NCBI GenBank assembly: GCA_018668095.1 | Contig: JABIQF010000241.1 | Location: forward strand, 1-5,117 | Direction: 5' to 3' | From: Cellvibrionales bacterium | GTDB lineage: Bacteria; Pseudomonadota; Gammaproteobacteria; Pseudomonadales; UBA7434 | Length of the DNA stretch: 5,117 nt | Shown: positions 1 to 5,117 of the stretch, piece after piece | Position numbering within the stretch: the stretch's first letter is position 1 | Layout: each line of letters opens with the position of its first letter | The notes under the pieces: generated by a model | What the model was told of the DNA's origin: nothing | The model's database searches: none | What the model saw: the letters and a program-made list of their open reading frames with translations, nothing else | Translations under genes and position numbers: made by a program

Positions 1-60
1 GTTAAGACGAAAAAACACCATAAAATGATTAATGTTATTTCCTTCTTGGTAGCTTAAAAT

Positions 61-1626
61 ATGCTAATTGGATTAATAGCAACAAAAAATATTATGGATA
101 ATATCAACGTGATACATCTCAACTGCAAATCATGGCGTGTAAAGGCTATGCTAGCGGCGATTCTCTCTTTCAGTATTATTTTTTCAGCGCATGCAGCCCC
201 TTGGGTTGATGGCGGCGACCATCGCCTGCGTCATCATATTCAGCTATTAGCCGACAAAAACATTATTACCGTGCCGGTAACCACATGGCCTTTAATGTGG
301 AGCGGCGTTATTCATGATGTTAAGCAGGCTGACTATTCCAACTTAGATGAAGAATCACTATGGTCTTTACGTTACGTAAAGCATGCCTTTGCTCGCCAAA
401 CCGAAGGGGCACTAAGGTTTAGTGGCCAGTTATCGGCAGCAGAGAGTGTCAACGCGGTTAAACACTTTGCCGATAATCGTCGTGAACAGTCAGAAGCGAA
501 AGCCAGCATCGACTGGATGGGCGACAAGTTCGCCGTTCATATCGCCGGCACGTATGCCGAACAGCCACAAGATGGTAATAAATGGCGAGCCGACGGCTCT
601 TATATTAGCTATGCGCTAGGCAATTGGGCATTCAGTGCCGGTGCTATTGATCGCTGGTGGGGGCCAGGTTGGGGCTCCAGTCTTACTTTATCCAATAATG
701 CTCGCCCTATACCCGGTTTAAGCTTGCAGCGTAGAAACTCCGATGCCTTTAATTTTGGATCACCTTGGCTCTCTTGGCTTTCATATATAGGCCCATGGCA
801 ATTCACCAGTATTGCCGGTCAGCTTGAGGCTAATCGGCACATTCCCGATGCCTATTTTTTAGGTGCACGCTTTAGTTTTAGGCCGCTTAACAGCGTAGAA
901 CTGGCGTTTAGTCGCACTGCGCAATGGGGTGGTGAGGGCAGGCCGCAGAGCTTAAGCTCCTTAAAAGATTTAATTATCGGCAACGATAATCGTGGTGATA
1001 GTGGTATTGCTCTTGATGGCAGCAATGAGCCAGGTAATCAGCAGGCAACCATTGATGCGCGTTATAGCTTTGCTATATCACAAACCCACAATGCTATGTA
1101 TTTTCAGTTTACCGGTGAAGACGAAGCGGGAGGTCTGCCATCGCGTGGCATGCTACAGCTCGGCCTAGAGAGTAGTTTTCTTTATCGCAATACACAGCAT
1201 CGCCTAGTGCTAGAAGTGAGTGACACCACCTCAGAAAGCTACAGTGATGAGCGGCCTAATTATGCTTATGAACATGGTATTTATCGTAGCGGCTACCGTT
1301 ATAAAGGTCGGCCTATTGGTGCAAGTATCGATAACGACAGTCGCCTAGTTTCATTTATGGCCAATCACTATTTAACCAGCGGTAAGCAATTATCATGGTC
1401 TGTAAGTAAGGTTGATCTAAATGCAGATACGACCAATGTTGATGCGCCTGGCGGCAGTGTATTTGGCGGTGGGGGAGTGGTTAAGATAGCGAAAATTCAG
1501 TATTCTGTACCGGTGAATGCCTATTGGCAGTTATCATTTGCATATCAGTATGCTTCTGATTTATTCCTGTTTAATAATGAAGTACTCGATAGCAGTGGAT
1601 CGATGATTTTAGATTTTAGATTTTAG
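61..1626 (+). CDS. wzi: Capsule assembly Wzi family outer-membrane protein
   Basis: Predicted outer-membrane beta-barrel of the Wzi family, which in group 1 capsule systems binds and organises polymer at the cell surface. The signal peptide has basic residues K23, R26 and K28, a hydrophobic core at about 30-42, and an AHA/AP cleavage site after A45. Family-type stretches are DRWWGPGWGSS (about 197-207) followed by NNARPIPGL, the segment LDGSNEPGNQQ (318-328), and a YEHGIYRSGYRYKGRPIG block (403-420). Alternating aromatic and polar strands run to the end, and the last residue is Phe (F521), as expected for a BAM-dependent barrel. At 521 codons it is somewhat longer than E. coli Wzi (about 480). 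The start is uncertain. ATG 61 has no good Shine-Dalgarno, and ATG 94 (M12) is an equally possible start that keeps the basic n-region. ATG 148 would remove all positive charge from the signal peptide and is disfavoured. The long SLBB export gene follows after 182 bp. The family call is secure; the polymer served is unknown. Confidence 0.9.
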   Translation: MLIGLIATKNIMDNINVIHLNCKSWRVKAMLAAILSFSIIFSAHAAPWVDGGDHRLRHHIQLLADKNIITVPVTTWPLMWSGVIHDVKQADYSNLDEESLWSLRYVKHAFARQTEGALRFSGQLSAAESVNAVKHFADNRREQSEAKASIDWMGDKFAVHIAGTYAEQPQDGNKWRADGSYISYALGNWAFSAGAIDRWWGPGWGSSLTLSNNARPIPGLSLQRRNSDAFNFGSPWLSWLSYIGPWQFTSIAGQLEANRHIPDAYFLGARFSFRPLNSVELAFSRTAQWGGEGRPQSLSSLKDLIIGNDNRGDSGIALDGSNEPGNQQATIDARYSFAISQTHNAMYFQFTGEDEAGGLPSRGMLQLGLESSFLYRNTQHRLVLEVSDTTSESYSDERPNYAYEHGIYRSGYRYKGRPIGASIDNDSRLVSFMANHYLTSGKQLSWSVSKVDLNADTTNVDAPGGSVFGGGGVVKIAKIQYSVPVNAYWQLSFAYQYASDLFLFNNEVLDSSGSMILDFRF

Positions 1627-1629
1627 ATT
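1605..1629 (+). repeat. 7-bp tandem repeat (GATTTTA) spanning the wzi stop codon
   Basis: Three perfect units lie at 1605-1611, 1612-1618 and 1619-1625, followed by a partial GATT at 1626-1629. The repeat encodes the last residues of the Wzi barrel (ILDFRF) and contains its TAG stop. Because the unit is 7 bp, losing one copy would move the frame past the present stop and replace the terminal Phe with a short LKS tail ending at the next TAA. Gaining one copy would leave the protein unchanged. Whether the copy number varies cannot be seen from one sequence. Confidence 0.8.
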
Positions 1630-1808
1630 GAAGAGTTAAGACTGAAGAATTCATATATAAAAAAATGAGTATCAATTTCAAATATCAATTGTAAACGGTA
1701 GGGCCTAATAAAAATAAAGGGCCAGTAAATTGTATCTAAAAAGTTAACGTCAAATGTCGGCCAATACTATTGTTTGGCTAAAGACCTATAAAAAAGTGGT
1801 TTTCATTT
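1627..1808 (+). other. AT-rich intergenic region between wzi and the SLBB export gene
   Basis: This 182-bp gap has no credible gene. It holds a direct repeat TATCAATT at 1670-1677 and 1683-1690 (13-bp period). It also holds a loose inverted arrangement: CAATT (1686-1690) with AATTG (1728-1732), enclosing GGCC (1702-1705) and GGCC (1720-1723). A small hairpin follows, GGCCAA (1759-1764) with TTGGCT (1774-1779), six pairs including one G-T, with a 9-base loop. None of these is followed by a T-run, so I do not call a terminator. No promoter with good -35 and -10 boxes stands out. A transcript from wzi could read through into the next gene. Confidence 0.5.
1795..1799 (+). promoter_or_regulatory. 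Weak ribosome binding site for the SLBB export gene
   Basis: The sequence AGTGG lies nine bases before ATG 1809. It is only a partial Shine-Dalgarno match, but it has suitable spacing. It supports this start, as does the complete signal peptide that begins there. Confidence 0.4.
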
Positions 1809-4295
1809 ATGCATATTAAATTAAGCCTTACGGGCTTTCTCTGTAGTACAGTTTTTCTGTTTGCGAGCAGCATGAGCTTGGCGCAAACACCCTCAGCCGC
1901 TCAAATAGAGCAATTTAAACGTTTGCCTGCTGCGCAACAGCAAGCATTGGCTAAGCAGTATGGGGTCGATTTAAAAGCATTGGGTCAGAGCAGCGCGCAG
2001 CCTAATTTAGAGCAGGCTGCTAGCGGTAATATTCGTCGTGCCGCGAGCTCGGAAAGTACCGCTGTGGAAGATGTTGCAGCAGAGAGTAATGCAGTTAAAG
2101 TCAGTAACTCTGTTGATCTTACCGAAGCAAAAAAGAAAAAAGTAACAAGACAAAAGCTTAAACAGTTTGGTTATGAGTTGTTTGATGGTGAGCCAGGAAG
2201 TTTTATGCCGGCTACCGACATTCCTATTCCCTCTGAATACATTATGGGTCCTGGCGATAATATTATTGTTCAGTTGTACGGTAAAAATAATCAAAGCCAT
2301 GCGCTCACAATTAATCGTGAAGGAGAAATTCAATTTCCTAATTTAGGCCCAATGGCAGTGGCAGGCTTAAGTTTTACTGATGTAAAGGCATTAATAGGTA
2401 CTACTGTTTCGGAACAAATGATAGGCGTTAAGGTCTCTGTAACGGTTGGAAAATTGCGGTCCATACGCATTTTTATATTAGGTGCTGCCAAACTGCCAGG
2501 CTCGTATACCATTAACTCACTCTCCACTATGACCAATGCATTATTTGCCAGTGGCGGTATATCAAAAACTGGTTCGCTGCGTAATATTCAATTAAAGCGT
2601 GGCGGGCAATTAATCACGAGTTTAGATTTGTATGAGCTGCTACTAAACGGCGATACATCGAGTGATACACGGTTATTGCCGGGTGATGTTATTTTTATTC
2701 CGTCTATTGGTAAAACCGTAGGCGTTAATGGCGAGGTACGTAGGCCCGCCATTTATGAATTAAAAGACGAAAGCACGAGTGAAGAGGTTGTGGCATTAGC
2801 GGGTGGTTTTTTACCGACAGCGTTTCCTCAGGTATCTCGCATAGAGCGAATAAATGAAAGCGGTGAGCGTACATTGGTAGACGTTAACCTTGAAAGTGAG
2901 CAAGGCAAAAGCTTACTAATAAAAGACGCCGATATTTTACAAGTGTTCTCTGTACTCGACACAATGGAAAATGTGGTGTTGCTAGAAGGGCATGTTAAAC
3001 GACCAGGAGGTCAGGCTTGGCATAAGGGCTTACATGTTAGTGATGTAATAGGCAGCGTAAGTGATTTACAGCCTAACCCAGATTTAAGTGTTGCCATTAT
3101 TGTGCGTGAGTTAGAGCCGACACGTAAAATTGAAGTGAAATTATTTAGTCCTATTTTAGCGCTTGAAGGGCCGTATAGTAATAGTGATCCTGAGCTTAAC
3201 GCTCGCGATAAAATTATTATTTTTGATTACAGGAGTAATCGCGAAGAGATACTGCAAGACATCATTGAAAATATCAGTGTGCAGGCCGATCAATATCAGC
3301 GTCGCCAATTGGTATCGGTTAATGGCAGTGTGCGGTTTCCAGGAGAATACCCATTACCCAGCAACGCAAGCGCCAAAGATGTCATTGCTCTGGCGGGCGG
3401 GTTAACAGACAGAGCTTTTAGCTTAGCGGCAGAAATAACGCGTTTTGAAATAGATGCGCAAAAGCAGCAAAGTATAAAGCACATAAATTTTACTTTGAGT
3501 GATGCTGCTAGCCAAATATTAACGGCAGAAGACGCCATTCATATTAAGCGCTTACCCAATTGGAATGGCACAGAAACGGTAGTGCTAGAGGGCGAGGTGG
3601 TTTTTCCTGGCAGCTATATTATTCAGCGAGGTGAAACCTTATCGCAAGTAATTAAGCGTGCGGGCGGTTTAACAGAGTATGCGTTTATTGAAGCGAGCAT
3701 TTTTTCACGCGCGCAGTTACGCCAGTTAGAATCAACAAGGCTTAAAGAGCTTAGGCAGCAGTTAACGTCAGATATCGCGGCAGCGAATGTGCAAGATCAG
3801 AATGTAGGGGCTGATGCGCAAATAGATGCACAGCAACTATTAAGAGCAATGGATGGTATGCGCCCAACAGGCAGAATGGTAATAGATTTAGCCAATATTA
3901 TTGAGCAGTCAGAGTTTCATGATGTGTCATTAAAAAATGGTGATCGTTTAATGGTGCCTAAGCAGAGTCAATCGGTAACGGTAGTGGGTGAGGTGCAGTA
4001 TGCAACGTCACATATTTATGATTCGAGTTTATCGGTGAATGATTATATTGAGCGCAGTGGCGGTGAAAACTTAAAGGCCGATAAAAAACGCATTTATGTT
4101 GTAAGGGCAAATGGCAGTGTGTTTTTGCCTAGTGAGTCGCGTTGGTTTAAGCGTGGTGAAAATGCAATTCAACCAGGCGATACGGTGGTGGTGCCGTTGG
4201 ATGCAGAGAGAATGAAGAAGTTAACGTTGTGGGGCAGTGTGTCGGAGATTGTTTATCGAATGGCATTGGGTGCGGCGGCGGTTGCGAGTTTTTAG
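1809..4295 (+). CDS. Long Wza-like polysaccharide export protein with multiple SLBB domains
   Basis: Predicted polysaccharide export protein that would form the periplasmic/outer-membrane channel for capsule or EPS. A signal peptide (1-25, LA/Q cleavage) is followed by a Gln/Ala-rich helical segment with QFKRLP (35-40), an Ala/Ser-rich linker and a basic patch (KKKK, 108-111). The Poly_export domain begins near YIMGPGD (144-150) and runs to about 213. About six SLBB-like repeats follow, near 219-297, 303-380, 389-473, 502-580, 591-716 and 723-797. They share a G-x-V-x-x-P-G-x-Y opening, an A-G-G core and a closing D-x-I/V-x-V/I-P strand. The third and sixth are degenerate, and the fifth carries a charged, probably coiled-coil insert (about 633-690). 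The final 24 residues (LWGSVSEIVYRM then Ala-rich, ending SF) form a hydrophobic or amphipathic helix like the membrane-spanning end of Wza. At 828 residues it is over twice the length of E. coli Wza (about 380). No lipobox is seen: C12 sits in the signal core after GFL. It resembles the long SLBB proteins (WbfF-like) of Vibrio and Alteromonas clusters; that name is from memory. Confidence 0.9.
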   Translation: MHIKLSLTGFLCSTVFLFASSMSLAQTPSAAQIEQFKRLPAAQQQALAKQYGVDLKALGQSSAQPNLEQAASGNIRRAASSESTAVEDVAAESNAVKVSNSVDLTEAKKKKVTRQKLKQFGYELFDGEPGSFMPATDIPIPSEYIMGPGDNIIVQLYGKNNQSHALTINREGEIQFPNLGPMAVAGLSFTDVKALIGTTVSEQMIGVKVSVTVGKLRSIRIFILGAAKLPGSYTINSLSTMTNALFASGGISKTGSLRNIQLKRGGQLITSLDLYELLLNGDTSSDTRLLPGDVIFIPSIGKTVGVNGEVRRPAIYELKDESTSEEVVALAGGFLPTAFPQVSRIERINESGERTLVDVNLESEQGKSLLIKDADILQVFSVLDTMENVVLLEGHVKRPGGQAWHKGLHVSDVIGSVSDLQPNPDLSVAIIVRELEPTRKIEVKLFSPILALEGPYSNSDPELNARDKIIIFDYRSNREEILQDIIENISVQADQYQRRQLVSVNGSVRFPGEYPLPSNASAKDVIALAGGLTDRAFSLAAEITRFEIDAQKQQSIKHINFTLSDAASQILTAEDAIHIKRLPNWNGTETVVLEGEVVFPGSYIIQRGETLSQVIKRAGGLTEYAFIEASIFSRAQLRQLESTRLKELRQQLTSDIAAANVQDQNVGADAQIDAQQLLRAMDGMRPTGRMVIDLANIIEQSEFHDVSLKNGDRLMVPKQSQSVTVVGEVQYATSHIYDSSLSVNDYIERSGGENLKADKKRIYVVRANGSVFLPSESRWFKRGENAIQPGDTVVVPLDAERMKKLTLWGSVSEIVYRMALGAAAVASF

Positions 4296-4312
4296 TATTG
4301 ATTCATATGGGC

Positions 4313-4344
4313 GATGACACAAACTTCTTGTGAGATTCTTCATT
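4313..4344 (+). other. Weak hairpin downstream of the SLBB gene
   Basis: CACAA (4318-4322) pairs perfectly with TTGTG (4328-4332) across a five-base loop. A second short stem, GATGA (4313-4317) with TCATT (4340-4344, one G-T pair), could extend it across a seven-base bulge. It is A/T-rich and is followed by A-runs rather than an immediate T-run, so it is at best a poor terminator. Confidence 0.25.
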
Positions 4345-4370
4345 GAAAAAATATTTATCTTTTAAGATTT

Positions 4371-4375
4371 GAAGG
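4371..4375 (+). promoter_or_regulatory. Ribosome binding site (GAAGG) that sets a TTG start
   Basis: GAAGG lies eight bases before TTG 4384, which is good spacing. The earlier in-frame TTG at 4369 overlaps this region, has no Shine-Dalgarno of its own and follows directly on an in-frame stop at 4363-4365. This favours 4384 as the real start of the acetyltransferase remnant. Confidence 0.55.
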
Positions 4376-4383
4376 TTAAAACA

Positions 4384-4695
4384 TTGCTTATATTGAAATT
4401 GTTGATTAGCGATATAAAGCAGGAGTATGGAGGCTTAAGTTTTTTTATTTTTGTGAAGAGTTTTCTTAACCCATCTATTCATGCATGTCTTTTGGTTAGA
4501 TTGGCTGCAAATTCAAGAGGTGTTATTCATGTGACCATGAGAAATATTTTAGTAGCAAAGCACTCTATTGATGTTAGTCAGTCAGTAATTATAGATGAAG
4601 GTTTAAAGTTGCCTCATCCGTTTTGTATTGTAATAGATATTGGTGTGGTTATCGGGGACAGGGTTACTCTATATCCTCGCTCGCAAGCAGCGTGA
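4384..4695 (+). pseudogene. Truncated serine-acetyltransferase-like (hexapeptide) O-acetyltransferase
   Basis: This is the N-terminal part of a left-handed beta-helix acetyltransferase related to CysE and to the acetyltransferases of capsule and EPS clusters, which move acetyl from acetyl-CoA to a hydroxyl. Counting from TTG 4384, residues 1-60 are the helical N-terminal region (SDIKQEYGG, then FLNPSIHACLLVRLAAN). Residues 62-97 start the beta-helix (IDVSQSVIIDEGLKLPHP, then GVVIGDRVTLY). H78 in LPHP matches the catalytic-His region of the family. C81 replaces the usual Gly in HPFGIVI. After Y97, where relatives continue with Q-x-V-T-I-G and further hexapeptide turns (usual length about 180), the frame reads only PRSQAA and stops. 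No other frame carries the missing part, so this is not a simple frameshift. Most of the CoA-binding coil is lost, and activity is unlikely. GC is about 34%, below the galE side. The fragment implies former O-acetylation by this locus, which is inference. Confidence 0.75.
4672..4677 (+). other. Recombination or deletion junction
   Basis: At about this point the acetyltransferase similarity ends (last family-like codons Thr-Leu-Tyr, ending at 4674). The coding-like frame switches by one base, and composition shifts from about 34% GC on the left to about 50% on the right. The exact breakpoint may be a few bases either way. No transposon end or target duplication is visible, so a deletion or illegitimate or homologous exchange is more likely than a resident insertion. 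Confidence 0.6.
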
Positions 4696-4825
4696 GTATG
4701 ACGCGCTTCGTGACGAGATTGAGCAGTTAAAAGCTGAGTTGGGCGAGGGGTCTACGGACTTGGCATTCGATAAAGGCTCTTATCGCGTTTTAAAGGGTAG
4801 TTTCCGGAGTTTCTGGAGTCTATAA
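4675..4825 (+). pseudogene. Orphan C-terminal fragment of an unidentified protein
   Basis: An open frame, one base out of phase with the acetyltransferase, enters from the junction and ends at TAA 4823-4825. Its residues (ARKQREYDALRDEIEQLKAE, then LGEGSTDLAFDKGSYRVLKG and SFRSFWSL) look like real protein: a charged, Leu/Ile-spaced segment that would form a coiled coil, then a short tail with aromatic residues. I do not recognise the family. It has no start codon or ribosome binding site of its own after the junction; the frame continues leftwards only into acetyltransferase DNA read out of frame, from TTG 4640. The simplest reading is that it is the 3' end of a gene whose 5' part was lost when the junction formed. 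Its GC (about 50%) matches galE 41 bp downstream, so it probably shares galE's original neighbourhood. A small expressed 61-residue fusion from TTG 4640 is possible but unsupported. Confidence 0.45.
4799..4816 (+). repeat. Imperfect 9-bp direct tandem repeat
   Basis: AGTTTCCGG (4799-4807) is followed directly by AGTTTCTGG (4808-4816), differing at one base. In the orphan frame the two copies encode Ser-Phe-Arg and Ser-Phe-Trp, just before the stop. It is probably a small local duplication. Confidence 0.6.
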
Positions 4826-4866
4826 AAAAGAAATACACTCTTGTTTAATCTAACAGAAAAATTATT

Positions 4867-5117
4867 ATGAAGTTACTTATCCCTGGTGGTGCAGGTTATA
4901 TCGGTTCCCATATGGTCAGGTATGCTCAGGAGCATGGTCACGAGGTTGTGGTGCTTGACGACTTCTCAACGGGTCACGAGTGGGCTGTGAAAGATTGTGA
5001 AATCCTGCGGGTCAACCTACTCGATCAGGATAAGTTATCCCAACTGCTAAAAGGGCGTCACTTTGACGGCGTGATCCACTTTGCCGCCAAATCACTTGTA
5101 GGCGAGTCAGTTAAAAA
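4867..5117 (+). CDS. galE: UDP-glucose 4-epimerase, N-terminal part (cut by window end)
   Basis: Interconverts UDP-glucose and UDP-galactose (some relatives also act on the N-acetyl forms), supplying galactose donors for capsule, EPS or LPS in the cytoplasm. It is an extended short-chain dehydrogenase/reductase with tightly bound NAD. Only 83 full codons of an expected 330-340 are present. The Rossmann motif is GGAGYIG at 7-13. The acidic pair D31-D32 in VLDDFSTG ends the second strand and would hold the NAD ribose. LLD at 51-53 matches the conserved Asp region, and HFAAKSLVGESV at 71-82 is the family's fourth-strand signature. The catalytic Ser/Tyr-x-x-x-Lys region lies beyond the window. 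ATG 4867 gives the standard start of the family, but no clear Shine-Dalgarno precedes it (the leader is A/T-rich). Pro6 stands where most relatives have Thr before the glycine motif. GC is about 49%, above the acetyltransferase remnant and equal to the orphan fragment upstream. Other sugar epimerases or dehydratases of this superfamily are less likely, given GYIGSH and VGESV. Confidence 0.92.
   Translation, partial: MKLLIPGGAGYIGSHMVRYAQEHGHEVVVLDDFSTGHEWAVKDCEILRVNLLDQDKLSQLLKGRHFDGVIHFAAKSLVGESVK

Noticed and set aside
21..26. TAAAAT as a -10 box for wzi
   Set aside because: The matching -35 position would lie at or before the window edge and cannot be judged.
609..806. A - strand open frame, and a + strand alternative frame at 422-619, inside wzi
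   Set aside because: Both are shadows of a well-supported barrel gene and have no family-like sequence.
1742..1770. Possible promoter for the SLBB gene (TTAACG at 1744-1749 and TACTAT at 1765-1770)
   Set aside because: Each box matches only four of six consensus bases and the spacing is 15, which is too weak to call in AT-rich DNA.
2007..2536. Two open frames on the - strand (2007-2333 and 2330-2536) opposite the SLBB gene
   Set aside because: They are antisense to a strongly supported coding region; their translations are rich in Cys, Asn and Phe without domains, and they have no credible start signals.
3163..3538. Alternative frames on both strands inside the SLBB gene
   Set aside because: The SLBB repeats run through the whole stretch in the main frame, so these are shadows.
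1742..3770. Exact 11-base repeat AGTTAACGTCA at 1742-1752 and 3760-3770
   Set aside because: A few 11-base matches are expected by chance in a 5-kb window, and the contexts (intergenic and coding) are unrelated.
4640..4825. A 61-codon frame starting at TTG 4640 as a standalone gene
   Set aside because: Its first 11 codons are acetyltransferase DNA read out of frame and it has no ribosome binding site; only the part after the junction looks like protein.
4675..4866. Insertion sequence remnant at the junction
   Set aside because: I see no terminal inverted repeats, target duplication or recognisable transposase motif.

Overview
The window carries the export end of a capsule or exopolysaccharide gene cluster from a Gram-negative bacterium, most likely a marine gammaproteobacterium of the Alteromonadales, Vibrionales or Cellvibrionales type. 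This rests on an outer-membrane Wzi-type barrel beside a very long Wza-like SLBB protein, an arrangement I associate with those groups, and on a moderate, uneven GC content. The taxonomic placement is inference. All genes read on the + strand.

Layout: (1) 61-1626, a Wzi-family capsule assembly outer-membrane protein with a signal peptide and C-terminal Phe. Its stop codon lies inside a 7-bp tandem repeat. (2) 1627-1808, an AT-rich intergenic stretch with short direct and inverted repeats and no gene. (3) 1809-4295, an 828-residue periplasmic/outer-membrane polysaccharide export protein with a Poly_export domain and about six SLBB-like repeats. (4) 4296-4383, a short gap with a weak hairpin. 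(5) 4384-4695, a broken serine-acetyltransferase-like (left-handed beta-helix) gene, cut right after its catalytic-His region. (6) 4675-4825, a piece of unrelated reading frame that reads as the C-terminal tail of another, unidentified protein. (7) 4867-5117, the first 83 codons of a UDP-glucose 4-epimerase (galE), cut by the window end.

Function: the SLBB protein would form the periplasmic/outer-membrane export channel, and Wzi would anchor or organise the polymer on the cell surface. GalE would supply UDP-galactose, or UDP-GalNAc, as a sugar donor. The acetyltransferase remnant suggests that the polymer, or a precursor, was once O-acetylated by this locus. No Wzc/Wzb-type co-polymerase or kinase pair, glycosyltransferase or flippase is visible, but the window is too short to say they are absent.

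The most interesting spot is a sharp junction near 4674. The acetyltransferase frame stops resembling its family there, the reading frame changes, and GC jumps from about 34% (99 of 290 bases, 4381-4670) to about 50% (76 of 151 bases, 4675-4825), matching galE (about 49%). It looks like the scar of a recombination or deletion between a variable capsule segment and a different flanking segment. I see no convincing novel system, RNA gene, insertion sequence or CRISPR array.
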